Counted from the stretch's first letter, positions 11,486 to 23,691 are shown. The stretch: 64,000 nt of DNA from Poa pratensis (GCA_947311845.1 CAMZMU010000107.1:39292588-39356587), one strand, 5' to 3'. Notes: generated by a model not told the origin, from the sequence alone. Translations and numbers: made by a program.

Positions 11486-12771
11486 ATATTGTCGTGGGGT
11501 TGTCACGGCAGATGTTACCCGGAGGTAACTTGATTGTTGGGGCAAGGCGCTCTGGTCCTTCAAGAGATTGTTTAGCTCCATAGGAAAAAGGTTTACAAGA
11601 GGATGACGAGATCAAATCATCTACATACCATTGGAGGCTAACAAGAGAGAGAGGCGGCTAAGGCAAGGCAGATGTGTTTTTTCACCCATTCAATGTTTAA
11701 GATGATGCAAGATATATGAGGTATCAAGAAATGTTGATACACGTTTCTAGGGCCCTCTCCCCCCAAACAATTATTTAGTTCAATAGGTAATTGACTGTGC
11801 GCTGCAACATGGTATAAATATTGTAAGAGTTCCACACTAATTGTGTATTTTTTCTCGTGCACTTAAAGTACAATTTTTGGCTGGCATAACAAAACAACAT
11901 CGTCGTATATCTACTACCAATGGTGTTACGGGTTGATTTTCAGTGAATATTTTTTTTATCCCATGAGAAATTTTACTATTGGAAATCATCTTTTCCTTGA
12001 CGTTTTCTTTGACAAGATAAAGTGTTCTTATCTTTTTTACTCTGGCGGGGCTATCGTCAAGAATTAGAATCACGTTCTTGTCGGGTTATACTACCGTCAA
12101 GAATGGCATATCTTTCTTGATAGTTGTCATCCCACCATAAAAAAATGACGCTCTTTTCTTATGTTTGAGTGTACACATCAAGAAATGCCTACTCCATCAT
12201 CGACGCCATATATATCACATTCAACAAACCGACAAAATGCTTTTGCATATCCAAACTAAGAAACTATCATGGGCTAAGTTGCAAACTAGAAACATGATAA
12301 GTGACGAGTGTTTCTTACTTACTTCGGTGCAAAATTAGATATAACTTAAGAAAAAAATGCTTCACACATGCCCTCTTCATTTTGCATATTCAGGATTTAA
12401 ACTATGCTAGATGGGAACTTAGATTTTTGAGAGAAAAAGCAGAGGCCACAACTCTAAAAAAATTACATCCAATTGCATGAAACATTTGCTCCTAAAGATG
12501 GAGAAATACTTTTTTAACGAGCAAGGAGCTAATATTAATTAAAAATATAATTACAATTACTTTAACTGTGCAATAACATGAATCTTCAAAAGAGAAACAA
12601 GGTAAGAATAGTGTTCCCTTTTCGCTCCTTCTTGCTTCCGACCTCCGTATTAAATCACGATGATAGAAATCTCACCAAAAAAAGATGAGTAATGTATGCA
12701 CAATCACAAACTAACCTAATATATTATTCATAGTTGAGCGGTGGAGCGCTAAAAATCGAGTAGGGTGGTGG
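11486..12771. other. Unassigned stretch between element B2 and the glycosyltransferase gene
   Basis: The pol homology of B2 stops near 11485 without a recognisable LTR or gag, so the element is truncated here. From 11490 to 11580 a short minus-strand frame reads GPERLAPTIKLPPGNICRDN, which I do not recognise. Around 11990-12200 the motif GTCAAGAA and its complement TTCTTGA recur several times in both orientations, as in subterminal regions of some DNA transposons, but no terminal repeats were found. 12250-12770 is AT-rich and would contain the 3' end of the next gene. Confidence 0.4.
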
Positions 12772-13962
12772 TTAGGTTGATGAGCGTGGGAGAGCGCTGG
12801 GCGCAAACTTTCGGGCGAAGAGGTAGCACACCGTGGTGGGCTTGCCGTTGTAGACGCACTGATGTGTGGCGTTGTTGCGGATGGCCTGCACCAACTCCCT
12901 GGTGACGCTGGCCTTGCCGTAGCGGGCCGGGTGCGGGCCGCCCCTGGACCAGTCCACCCAGGTGACGGTCCGGTTGGCGTTGCGGGCCCCGTGCGTGAGG
13001 TGCAGGTACGTCGGGATGTAGTGCTCGTCCGGGTAGCACGACGGCGTGCAGTGCCTCCTGAACACGCCGTAGTAGCGCCGGTCAGCCACCACGTCGACGG
13101 CGAGGTCCCGGCTGAGCTCGAACCACTCAGAGCCCTTGCGCCACTGCTCCTCCTCCACGTCGGGGGCCATGCGCGGGTTGTACCGCCCCGCGCACTGCGG
13201 CACGTCCAGGTTGTACGACTCCACGTAGCTCTGCGCCGAGTTCACCAGGTACTCGTACACCGTCCGGAAGTTGTACACCGGCACGCAGCTCTCGGAGACG
13301 AGCACGAAGCGCTGGTTCGAGTGGTCCAGCAGCGCGTTGGCCAGGAGCCGCTTCTCGGCGTCGACGAGGGTGATGGAGCCCCATGACACCTCCTGGCTCG
13401 GGATCTGCCGTCCGTAGAAGGGAGACGTGGAGGACACGTTAAGGACGTAGTCCGGGAGGGCGTGGACGTAGACGGAGTAGAGGCCCCGGTGCCCCCGGAA
13501 GAAGCGCTCCCACAGCCCGGCGAACGGGAGCGGGCCGCGGGTGAGGAACAGGAAAGCCACCTTGGGCACGCGCTGGTACGGGTACTCCTCCACCCGCGCC
13601 ACCATGGACGCGCGCCAGAACAGCTCCGAGTCCGACATCCCGTGGCCCCACGGCGAGCCCGGGTGCACGAACCGCATGAACTGCTGCTTCTTCGGATTAT
13701 TATTCGAACTCGAATCGTCCCCGCCACCAGCACCACTAGCAGCGTGATGGTGGTGGTGGTCGGTTGACGGTGGCGTGTAGTAGTGGTAGTAGTAGTGTGC
13801 GATGTTGGCGCTGGCGGCGAAGCCGATGAGGACGCCGGTGACGAGGATCAGGAGCGCGGTGATGGCCCTGAGGCACCAGCAGTCCTTGCGCGGCGTCAGG
13901 GGCACGATCCCTACGGCGGCCTCCTCGTCCCCGGCGCTGCCCCGCCGAGACTTGAGCTTCAT
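12772..13962 (-). CDS. Glycosyltransferase family 14 (Core-2/I-branching-like) protein
   Basis: Single-exon gene for a 396-residue type II membrane protein of the plant Core-2/I-branching (formerly DUF266) family, expected to act in the Golgi on cell-wall or glycoprotein sugars; substrate unknown. The cytoplasmic N-terminus (1-31) is basic, one membrane segment spans about 33-54, a low-complexity stem rich in Tyr, His, Ser and Asn covers 56-92, and the catalytic domain starts near 132. Family motifs: KVAFLFLTRGPLPFAGLWERFF (134-155), VSESCVPVYNF (222-232), the GSEWFELSR block (277-285) and PDEHYIPT (311-318), whose Glu corresponds in position to the catalytic acid of mammalian C2GnT. Length is normal for the family and no break is seen. 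An in-frame ATG at 14130 would add 56 Arg/His-rich residues. I chose 13962 because the short N-terminus before the membrane anchor is typical. Confidence 0.93.
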   Translation of the reverse strand: MKLKSRRGSAGDEEAAVGIVPLTPRKDCWCLRAITALLILVTGVLIGFAASANIAHYYYHYYTPPSTDHHHHHAASGAGGGDDSSSNNNPKKQQFMRFVHPGSPWGHGMSDSELFWRASMVARVEEYPYQRVPKVAFLFLTRGPLPFAGLWERFFRGHRGLYSVYVHALPDYVLNVSSTSPFYGRQIPSQEVSWGSITLVDAEKRLLANALLDHSNQRFVLVSESCVPVYNFRTVYEYLVNSAQSYVESYNLDVPQCAGRYNPRMAPDVEEEQWRKGSEWFELSRDLAVDVVADRRYYGVFRRHCTPSCYPDEHYIPTYLHLTHGARNANRTVTWVDWSRGGPHPARYGKASVTRELVQAIRNNATHQCVYNGKPTTVCYLFARKFAPSALPRSST

Positions 13963-14021
13963 CGGTTCACGCGCCAGATCGCCAGATCTCCGTGCTCCGG
14001 CCGGCCGACCACCTCCTCCCC

Positions 14022-14051
14022 GATGGATGGATGGATGGATGGATGGATGGA
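14022..14051. repeat. GATG tetranucleotide microsatellite in 5' leader
   Basis: Seven to eight copies of GATG lie 60-90 bases upstream of the glycosyltransferase start, within the likely 5' untranslated region. In the minus-strand frame of the gene they read as repeated IHPS, which creates the spurious N-terminal extension. Likely polymorphic. Confidence 0.9.
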
Positions 14052-14404
14052 TCGATCTCCTAAAAAGGACGTGCGCACGCCTGCACGCCGCCTCAAGTTG
14101 GATCGATCCCCTAGCAGATGGATCGAGCACCGAGATGAACTTTGATCGATCGACCTATGAAGCTAGACTGAGGTACCGCTCCTTGATCGTTGCAGATTGG
14201 CGTGTCCTCGTCCTCTTCTTCGTCTCGTCCTTGGCGTGTTGTGTGCTTGGATGACCAAACCGAACGAGAGAGTGAATGGCATGCACGCTATAGCTTGCTC
14301 ACCGCGATTGCCATGGGAGGACACCCCGCGCTTGTTGCCTCATCTCCCTCCCTGCCCTCGACATATGCATGCATGCACATGCACTCCCCTGCTTCAAAAA
14401 TCCC

Positions 14405-14411
14405 ATTTATA
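14405..14411 (-). promoter_or_regulatory. Candidate TATA box of the glycosyltransferase gene
   Basis: Minus-strand TATAAAT, about 445 bases upstream of the chosen ATG. It is the only good TATA match between the gene and 14600. It would imply transcription starting near 14375 and a long leader of about 410 bases. Confidence 0.45.
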
Positions 14412-16349
14412 CTTGACGAAACACAAAGCTAGACACGTACAAGTACAACTTCTTTTTGTCAAGTGATAACGTGCATACTCCTCCGGGGGGCGGGGCTAGC
14501 TACCACCAAAAAGCTCTAGCCATTCAACATAAAAAACTGAACACACATTTCATGAGTAAAGATCCAAGACCACATGACGCCAACACCAAGAAATGCCACA
14601 TAAATTTGGGTTTAATTTGAGTATAATATGAAATTTCAAATTAAGATAGTTTAAGGGGATTGTTTTGGTAAACTCGTGTGTACCTACATTGCGACTATCC
14701 AAATGGTTTACGACATATTCTTGAATTATTGTATACACTTCCAGAATCGTGCTCTTGCCCAAGGCACTTGGCGAAAGCATAAATACACTCGGTGTACATG
14801 CATGTCACCAACTCGGAATATGACGTCTGGAAATACTTTGCTCGGCATTTATTCATTTTCCAATTAATGGTCATGTGGCACTCGGCAACATGTGATATAC
14901 CATGTGGCCGCTGAGGCTGGAGTAGCGCTGTCGGGAATGCGCTCATTCAAGCTAGATAGAAAACTCGATACCTGAAGCGCAAAAGCGAAAAACCGAACAC
15001 TTATTCGAGGGGGGTTACTTCGGAAATCCAGAATTTATTCGCAAAATTTAGGTTTACTGAAAATTACACCGTAGGGGTTTCCCCTATGGTAATGGGTGTA
15101 AAAAAAATAGGTTTACTACAACAACTCACGAATGGCCCGTATAGCCTGAAAAATTATAACCAAGTAAAAAACCACTAACAGCGTTAGGCACTGCCCAGAA
15201 AGACCCTAACCGTCTCCGCTTCTACCCCCAAACCAGCCAACCACCTCCAGGAGACACTCCAAGTGTCAATCACCTACGCCTAGCCCATCTGAGCAGCGCC
15301 ACCCGTTTTGCCAGGTTGAAGAGACTAGAGAGCACCATCGCCCTATCCTAGTCATCGGTATGCCACATTCAACGCAACTAGTAGCCACTCGCATCCAAAT
15401 TTCCCGATGGAAGAAAATTGACATCTACATCTTCCACGATCGTCATCCTTCTTCTTATTTTGTGGTTCAACATCGAGAGCCACAACAGCGGAGGGGGCAA
15501 ACTGCACCATTGACGTGAAGACTGAAGGATAACACAGCCTATAGCACTATGATGCCATTTTTGTTCACAATGATGTATTTAGGACAATTCTCATTACTCG
15601 AGTTCCAACCCGAATCTTTGGTCACAAAAAATTTAGGTGAATTTCGGCTCTCATTTTTGTGAACCCGAATTACCCTAAAGACGGCCAGCTAAGGGCGTCT
15701 CACTCTGTCGGATGATTAATAAGCCGCAGCTTGCTTCACAGGTCGACGGAGTGGTTAAGCTAGGTAGTATTTGCTTTTTTTAGAATCGTTCGCTGATTTT
15801 CTTCTAGGGTTGCGGCCGTGGTTCTTTAATTTTTCAGGCTCATTTGTCTGCCTTTAGTCGTCTGCAGACATTATTGGCATCTCGGTAAACTTTGGCTTTT
15901 AGCGGCCTTTCTTTTATCACACCGTCCTTCCGAAATTAGATGCGTATAGTTTTTTTGTAAAGTCAAACGTGTTCCACGCTTAAAGACTTTGCTCACTTTT
16001 CCCACTCTCTTGTGTGAAACCCTCACAAAAGCTCCCAGTCGACGTTTCCGTCAAGTCAAAGGTTTGACCGGTAGCTCCTGACGAGTGGGCCACACAATTC
16101 ATCGATTTAATAATTGCATATATTTTTTGGAAATGTTTAAATTTGGGGACCCACGTGTCAGAGATTTAATCTTTTCAGAAATTAATTTCAGAAAATACAT
16201 AGAGAGGACGACGTTATTTTTCCAACCGGGCTAACCCCCTTTCCGTTATAAGAATAATGGAAATACAATGTTTATCTAGCCAACATTCAAACTACAACCG
16301 AAGCAAACTGAGGAAACAAAAAAAGAAGGGGGAAAGCGAGCTGGGATAC
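14412..16349. other. Intergenic region upstream of the glycosyltransferase gene
   Basis: No gene seen. 14430-15000 is mixed unique-looking sequence. 15040-15900 looks like decayed retroelement sequence: it includes a short palindromic GTAGGGGTTTCCCCTATG block (about 15070-15090) and pyrimidine-rich text, but no coding domain or ends could be defined. 15900-16349 is AT-rich with nothing recognisable. Confidence 0.4.
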
Positions 16350-17235
16350 TGATACGTCTCAAACGTATCTATAATTTCTGATGGTCCATGTTGATATTAT
16401 GCCAATTGTTACATGTTTTATATACACTTCATAGCAATTTTTATGCATTTTCTGGGACTAACCTATTAACAAGATTGCACAGTGTCAGTTCCTGTTTTCT
16501 GTTGTTTTTGTATTTCAGAAAAGTTGCTCTGGAAATATTCTCGAAATTGGACGAAACAAAAACAGAAGTTCCTATTTTTCCATCACGAACACGGTGTCCA
16601 GAGGGGAGAAGCAGGAGGGCCGTGGACCGGCCACGCCAGGGCACGGCGCGGCCCCCTTCCTACCGCGCTGTGGGGTGGCGTGGGGCCCACGAGTGCCTCC
16701 AGCTGCCTCCATTTCGCCTATTTATTCACTTCATCGGGAAAACCCTAGATACCCGAGCCTCCATCCACGAAAAGTACCGGAGACGCCGCCGTCGTCAACC
16801 CTAGCTCGGGAGGGTTCAGAATCTCTTCGCGGCACCCTGTCGGAGAGGGGAATCATCACCGGAGGGCTCTACACCATCATGCTCGCCTCCGTTATGATCT
16901 TGCATGCTCTCCGTTTCTAGTAGATGCTTTGGCCAAGTAAATGCTTTTAACTCTAAGAGAGAGTATTTATACTAGATAGTGGGTTCATGCCTCCATTGAA
17001 TCTGGGAGAGTGATAGCAACTTCTAAGATTGTGGATGTGCTGTTTCCATTAGGGGTAAAACATCAATGCTTTGTGTAAGGATAATTGTGTTGTTTACATT
17101 ATGCACTTTACTTAATGCAATAATCTGTTGCTTGCAACTTAATACCAACGTGGAACTCGGATGACTACCTGAAAGTGGATTATTAGTCATACATGTTGTT
17201 GGATAACAGTCTATGTATTTTGTCGTAATGCCCGG

Positions 17236-19458
17236 TGTTGGGTTGCGGGTAAAACTTTAAAATTTTCCGTAACCTTACCGCCAAGATCTATTCTATGAAG
17301 GTACGTTGCACCCCATAATGTGATGATCCAGAATACTTACAAACACGCTTGCGGAAGATCTTGTGTTTGTCGAAGTAGATGTCGGTGAAGCCTGATGAAG
17401 AATCTCACGTCCACGCCGGGAGGTGAGATTGTTGCCGTACGTCGTCGTTGATGTAGACCTTGATGAAGTTGCTCCGTTGTCCAAGGAACTTACTTGCGCA
17501 AATCCCGCTCTAGCGGTATCCACACATACACCGTGTCAACCCACCCCGTGCGTTCACCGCCTAGCTACTAGCACGTGGTGAAGAGAGTCAGCCTTGCGGC
17601 GTAGTTTAGGTGGTAGATCTAATCAACTAGATTAGATCTATATGAGAAGATTTGAGACGTCTAATTCTCAACACATGAGATCTACAAGAGAGAGAGAACT
17701 TGCTTCAATTGTTGTGTCAAAGCCTAGGGGCTTGGGACTGCTTATAAAGGAGGCCAAGGGGTGGAGGTGCTTGGGGAAGGGGCCGAGCCCTTCCCCTTTA
17801 GGGCCGGCCGGCCAAGGAAGGGAGGGAGGAGTCCCTCCCCTTCCCCAACTCGGATTGGGAGGAGTAGGACTCCTCCCTCCCAAACCTGCCAAACCTGCCA
17901 AACCTCACAAGGAAGGAGGGGGAGGAGACCCTCCCCCACCCCAACTCGGATTGGGTGGAGGAGTTGGACTCCTCCCCCCCAAACCGCCTCACCCTAGAAG
18001 GAAAGGGGGAAGGAGACCTCCCCCACCTCCAACTCGGGTTGGAGGGGGACTTCCCCCTCCCACCGCCTCCTGCCGCCGCTGTCCCCCCCATGGGCCACGT
18101 GGCCCATTAGGGTTTCGGCCATGGGGGGAACTTCCCCTCTACGGCACCGTGGCCCACCACGACCTTGGTGGGCCTATTAATATTATTCCTTTATTTAATT
18201 AAATAAATAATCAATTGTTTTGTCTAATTAATTCCTAAATGAATATTTCCTTTTACGGAAAATTCCCAGAATTAATTACTTATCATATAACTCATATTTA
18301 TATGAACCGGGATACCTAGTATCCGCCGACAAAACATCGGAACAATATTTTCTTCTTCATAAGCACTCGGATTAAATCCGCTGATGATAGAAACCATTCC
18401 TATCATCCCGGGACATTAGATGTCCGCATCCTCTCTAACTTATAATTCATCGGAACAAGTCCAGTGACATCGGAGCTACTCCGACACAATCTCATTCCCA
18501 CTAAAACTACATCTTTACTCTCGATCAAAGATTGACCTACACTTAAGCGTGTGGCCCGAAAGGTTCAGCAATCACAAAGTATTGTTTGGGAGCTTACCAA
18601 AGTATAACCAGCAGTGGGTTAGGCATTCGTACTGGCGCCCTTGTGTTGTGAATGAACAACAGAACCTGTGCGTTAACCATTACGCTTAATCCCCTTACGT
18701 GCACGATACCAATGATATCTCGAGATTGAGACAATGTGCTCTAGTGTGATCAAACCCCTTTGACCATAACACATATTATTCTCATACCAATATCATTCTC
18801 TTTTCTCATTCCGTATATATGTTGTCCCGTGATAAATCACGCTTGTGTCTTGCCAGACGATTTGGGTGACAACAACAATACTTGAGATGGCCTAGAGGAT
18901 GTATCTCTCCATCGTCTGGAGGAGTAAGTGCCATTCTTGAACGATCTCTGTTCCAATACAAATTCTAGTTCAAGCCCAAAAGCCACCTATCATAGTCCCA
19001 TGTTACTGCAAACGTTTGATGGAAATCAAAGCTCGAATGTCGAATAAGCGGTCACAAGATATTCTCATAGCATAGGGATCTAGCTAATGATAACTAAATA
19101 GATGATCAATTGCTATTTCATCGTCGACGATTTGTCTCATAGCAAGATCATACGGTGGGTCGGTTCAGTGCGATTATCATTCCGATAATCCACTCCTATA
19201 ATTGAATGACTTATACAAAGTCCATGATCAGGAAAACGCGATCATCGAGCAACAAGATAGGCTAGTCTCAGAGACAAGACCAGGAACTCTTTTTCCGTTC
19301 GTATCTCTACACGTGTATCGGAGGTTTTCCTTTGCATACGTTGTATTTGCTATACAAGTACCCAATACAGTTGTAGCATAAAGATACAAACATTAATAAT
19401 AAACATGGAGATAAATAATAAACTTAATTATTATTGTCTCTAGGGCATATCTCCAACA
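17236..19458 (-). mobile_element. Solo LTR of a BARE/Angela-type Copia element
   Basis: A 2223-bp insertion with ends TGTTGG...CCAACA, flanked by CCCGG (17231-17235) and CCCGC (19459-19463), a target duplication with one mismatch. Read on the minus strand it begins TGTTGGAGATATGCCCTAGA, close to the start of Triticeae BARE/Angela/WIS LTRs. No gag, pol, primer site or second LTR is present, so it is a solo LTR. The segment 17780-18070 is GC-rich and contains a degenerate repeat. A minus-strand TTTATAAG near 17740 may be the LTR TATA box. Confidence 0.8.
17780..18070. repeat. Degenerate tandem repeat with CCAACTCGG cores
   Basis: Three loosely repeated units of about 95 bp. Each contains CCAACTCGG(A/G)TTGG followed by a purine-rich block and its pyrimidine complement (GGAGTAGGACTCCTCC and similar), so each unit can fold into a hairpin. 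Located in the LTR described above. Confidence 0.6.
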
Positions 19459-20249
19459 CCCGCATGAATGTCATATTAATCATCATGTCATATATATGCA
19501 TTGTCATGCACTCAATATTTTGTCAATTGCCAAGCTGTAATTTGTTTACCCAGCATGTTAGTTATCTTTTATGCAGAGACACCACTAGTGAACTGTGGAC
19601 CCCGGTCCATTCTTTTACATCTGATAAATACAACCTACTGCAATCATTGCTACTTTTCATTCTCTGCAATTAAACATCATTTTCCACACCATACGTTTAA
19701 TTCTTTGTTTTCAGCAAGACCGGTGAGATTGACAACCTCACTGTATCGTTGGGGCAAAGTAGTTTGATCGTGTTGTGTGCAGATTCCACGTCAACAGTCA
19801 GAACTTCCTGCAACAGCAATTTTCTGGCGCGTTGATAACCTTCAGAACTGCTTCTACTCCTACTGGTTCGATAACCTTGGTATCATACTGAGGGAAACTT
19901 GCTGCTACGCCACATCACACCTTCCTCTTGGAGTCTCCCAACGAATGTGTGCTTTACATGTATCAAACACTAGCAGGAAACCTGCCAGTGAGTGCTCGAT
20001 CTCGACACACCCCCTACGGGGCGAAAACCTGCTACCATCTATCGTTCAGGATCGACAAAAATCTAAAGGAGACTATCCATGATTACTACTACACAAAAAC
20101 ATCGACCGAGGAAGACTATTTCAGAGCAAAACAGGCACCAGCAACTCGAGTCAACACATAAAACATAAAACATCAGCGCAGCAGGTCAAGAAGGCTTCAA
20201 TAACCGATCATTCCACGGATCTAGGGTTCCTGGCACTGCGCCCCATGGC

Positions 20250-20820
20250 AAGATTTGCTGCAAGCTTCATCAGCTTCTTTGCTCCCTCTGCAAGTGTGTT
20301 CTTGTCATCCTCTCCCTGTAAACCTGACCAATACAGCAAAAACGAGCACATAGTGAAGATAATTAACTTCAAAAGGGGGCCTCACCACATAATCCTGAAA
20401 GGTGAATTTATTTCTAGTGACCAACATACCCCAATAAAGAGCAGCAACACCAACCATATAAAATTGCTGCCCTCCAGCAAGTACTTATAAAACCAAGCAA
20501 AAGCCTGCCACAAATTCGTAGGGCGCGAAGGTGCACCTATAGGCCGACCCAAAACCCCCCAAGTAGCTTTTGCAAGAGGGCAGGTAAAGACAAATATGAG
20601 AGATAGTTTCCCTTTGAGAACAGAAGGAACAAGTCGGGTTCTAGTCCACTTTCTCTTTCTAAGAACATCTCTATAGGAATAGCATCTCTGAAAATTTGCC
20701 ACATGAAAATTTGTATCTTTAATGGAATTTAGCTTTCCAAATCAGTTTGTTATCTGCACCAGATAAGTTGCTTTCCAACATACATACACTGATTTTGTAG
20801 AAGACTTCCCATTCTTACAT
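20250..20820 (-). pseudogene. 3' end of a LINE ORF2 (reverse-transcriptase zinc-binding tail)
   Basis: Minus-strand frame at 20382-20702 reads FTCPLAKATWGVLGRPIGA and then WQAFAWFYKYLLEGSNF, matching the C-terminal zinc-binding region found after the reverse transcriptase in plant LINEs (pattern CPLAxxxWG...). The upstream Cys residues are lost through frame breaks. The 5' portion is interrupted by the LTR at 20826. 19966-20250 shows no coding sequence I can assign. Confidence 0.65.
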
Positions 20821-20825
20821 AGGCC

Positions 20826-21627
20826 TGATGACCCACAAGTATAGGGGATCGCAATAGTCTTCGATGGAAGTAAAACCCAAATTTATTGATTCGACACAAG
20901 GGGAGCCAAAGAATATTTATAAGCCTTGACATATGAATTTTCAGTTCAGCTGCACCTAGATAAAAAGTTGCAACAATGACATAAAGCACTAGTAGTGGAT
21001 ACTAGGCACCATGCCCTAACAATCTTACATATATTACATGAACAATCTCATTCAATCCCTACCATCCCCTTTAGCCTACAACGGGGAATTACTCACACAT
21101 GGATAGATGAATCATGGATGGTTGATGGAAAGGCGGCGGTGATGATGATGGCGATGATCTCCTCCATTTCCCTGTCCTGGCAGGGTGCCAAAATAGAGTT
21201 TCTGATCCCTGAATTAGGGTTTTCGGTGGTGGAGGAGCTCTAGAAGGTTTCTGGAAAAAGCGTCGATCCCACCGAGGTTTTTAGGTCAGGGGCAATAAGT
21301 AGTCCAAAGAGGTCGCCAGGGGCCACACGAGGTAGCCACACCAGGCCTCGGCGCGGCCCAACTCCTGCCATGCCGAGGGTGCGTGTGGGGCCCACGTGCT
21401 CCGTCTCCGCTTCATCTTCTGGCTCCGTGGGTCTTCTAGAAAAAATAGGACTTATGTAATTTTTCGGTGATTTTCCCGAAACTTTGACTCTCTGCACAAA
21501 AACAAGACACCAGGGCAATTCTGCTGAAAACAGTGTTAGTCCGTATTAGTTGCATTCAAATCACACAAGTTAGAGGTAAAACAACATCAAAAGTGTTAGG
21601 AAAAGTATATAAGTTTTGGACGTATCA
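20826..21627 (-). mobile_element. Solo LTR, TGATACGTCC family, with internal deletion
   Basis: 802-bp LTR in minus orientation, flanked by a perfect 5-bp target duplication AGGCC (20821-20825, 21628-21632). It is the inverted relative of 23692-25078, matching at both ends (TGATACGTCC, GGGTCATCA), but about 585 bp of the middle is missing relative to that copy. Inserted next to the LINE remnant. Confidence 0.88.
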
Positions 21628-21780
21628 AGGCCCCATGAGATTTTGTCGGGGTTGTCAGAAAGATGAACCAGCTCGAAGTAACGTAAAATTCCATTCCAAC
21701 ACTCAAGGTATACTGAATGACGCCGACGTCAAAACGGCAGGAGAGGAGATGACGGATGTGCAATAGGGGGCGTGTGTGGT

Positions 21781-23372
21781 TGATACGTCTCTAACGTATC
21801 CATAATTTCTGATGTTCCATGCTTATATTATGCCAATTGCTACATGTTTTATATACACTTCATATCATTTTTATGCATTTTCTGGGACTAACCTATTAAC
21901 AAGATGCCACAGTGCCAATTCCTGTTTTCTGCTGTTTTTGGTTTCAGAAAAGTTGTTCTGCAAATATTCTCGGAATTGGACGAAACAAAAGCCAAAGTCC
22001 CTATTTTCTGACACGTACACGAAGTCCGAAGGAGAGACGAAGGGGGCCGTGGGCCGTCCTCACCACGTGGCGGCGCGGTCCCACCTCCTGCCGCGCCGTG
22101 ACGTGGTGATGGGGCCGCGGGCCTCCACCGACGCCGCCCCTTCGCCTATAAATTGCCTTTGATGGGAAAACCCTAAGTACCCGAGTCAATTTCCACGAAA
22201 AGTTCCAGAGCCGCCGCCGTCACCCTAACTCGGGAGGGTTCTGAAGCTCTTTCCGGCACCCTGCCGGAGAGGGGAATCATCACCGGAGGGCTCTACATCG
22301 CCATGCCTACCTCCGGAGTGATGTGTGAGTAGTTCATCTTTGGACGACGGGTCCATAGCAATAGATAGATGGTTGTATTCTCCTCTTGTGCCATCATGTT
22401 TAGATCTTGTGAGCTGCCTATCATGATCAAGATCATCTTATTGTAATGCTACATGTTGTGTTTGCTGGGATCCGATGAATATTGATACTATGTCAAGTTG
22501 AATACTGAATATTATGTCTATGTCTTTTATGATCTTGCATGCTCTCCGTTGCTTGTTGATACTCTGGCCAAGTGGATGCTTGTGACTCCAAGAGGGAGTA
22601 TTTATGCTAGATAGTGGGTTCAGTCTCCATTTAATCTGGGGGAGTGACAGCAACCCCTAAGGTTGTGGATGTGCTGTTGCCACTAGGGGTAACCTAATGA
22701 TGCTTTGTCTAAGGATGAATGTGTTGTTTACATTATGCACTTTACTTAATGCAATTGTCTGTTGCTTGCAACTTAATACTGGAAGGGGTGCGGACGCTAA
22801 CCTGAAGGTGGACTATTTAGGCACAGATGCATGCTAGATAGCGGTATGTGTACTTTGTCGTAATGCCCAAATGAATCTCATAGTAGACAGCACAACTTGC
22901 ACATGCATGTTATGCACTTATCAATATTGTCAATTGCCCAGCTGTAATTTGTTTACCCAGCATGTTAGTTATTTATCATGGAGAGACACCACTAGTGAAC
23001 TGTGGACCCCGGTCTATTCTTTTACATCTGAAATACAACCTACTGCAATCATTGTTCTTTTTCATTCTCTTCAAACAAATATCATTTTCCACACTATACG
23101 TCTAATCCTTTGTTTTCAGCAAGCCGGTGAGATTGACAACCTCACTGTTAAGTTGGGGCAAAGTAGTTTGATTGTGTTGTGCAGGTTCCACGTTGGCACC
23201 GGAATCCCTGGTGTTGCGCCGCTCTACACTCCTTCACCGACAACCTTCAGAAGTGACTTGATCTCCTACTGGTTCGATTAAACCTTGGTTTCTTACTGAG
23301 GGAAAACTTGCTGCTGCACTCATCAGATCTTCCTCTTGGGGTTCCCAACGAACGTGTGACTTACACACATCA
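21781..23372 (+). mobile_element. Solo LTR, Fatima-like gypsy family
   Basis: 1592-bp LTR with TGATACGTCTC ... ACACATCA ends, homologous to 16350-17235 plus 19464-19965. Flanks suggest a GTGTG duplication: GTGTG occurs at 21774-21778, two bases before the LTR, and at 23373-23377 directly after it. No primer binding site or pol follows, so it is a solo LTR. Confidence 0.8.
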
Positions 23373-23686
23373 GTGTGTGCGCACGGACGTGCGAGACCAT
23401 TAGGTGGCGGCGCCGCTATTTATTAGTCACCGGAGAAGCGACGACGGCTTCCGCGGCGGCGCACAGCCAAGCACGGCGCGGCGGCGAAGGAGAGCGAGAG
23501 GAAATGATAGAAGAGGTTCAGGAGGACCGTAAACGCATCAGAAGCACTATGGTGAGGTCCTAGAGGCGATGTGAGCTAATCGACGACGACCGTCAGCGGC
23601 GAGGATGAGATCTATTCGGTCGAACGAAGCGTTCCTTGGAAGCAAGGATCGGGGGAGAGGAAGAGTAGAGCACAGCAGAGCTCCAT
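23373..23686. other. GC-rich sequence between LTRs, continues after 25083
   Basis: Together with 25084-25534 this is the pre-insertion sequence for the LTR at 23692. It is GC-rich and purine-rich up to about 25150 with short open frames on both strands, resembling a gene leader or retroelement leader. I found no recognisable domain. Confidence 0.35.
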
Positions 23687-23691
23687 GGATG

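Larger units (their letters stand above)
16350..19965 (+). repeat. Fatima-like gypsy LTR, split by a nested Copia-type solo LTR
   Basis: LTR with ends TGATACGTCTC ... GTATCA. Parts 16350-17235 and 19464-19965 together align through their length with the LTR at 21781-23372. The break at 17235/19464 is caused by the 2.2 kb insertion described separately. Compared with the second copy it lacks about 210 bases after 16898. No internal domain follows. The flanking pentamers (GATAC and AACAC) do not match well, so this copy may be one end of a recombined element rather than a clean solo LTR. The family name is from memory of LTR ends. Confidence 0.75.

Noticed and set aside
12862..13767. Plus-strand and other-frame open frames over the glycosyltransferase
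   Set aside because: Shadows of the GC-rich minus-strand coding sequence; only the minus frame shows family motifs.
17642..18202. 186-codon Pro/Gly-rich plus-strand frame
   Set aside because: Falls within the Copia-type solo LTR and is produced by its degenerate GC-rich repeat.
16350..23372. A full-length element bounded by the two Fatima-like LTRs
   Set aside because: The spacer is a LINE remnant plus another solo LTR, no primer site follows the first LTR, the outer flanks do not match, and the LTRs differ by large indels.
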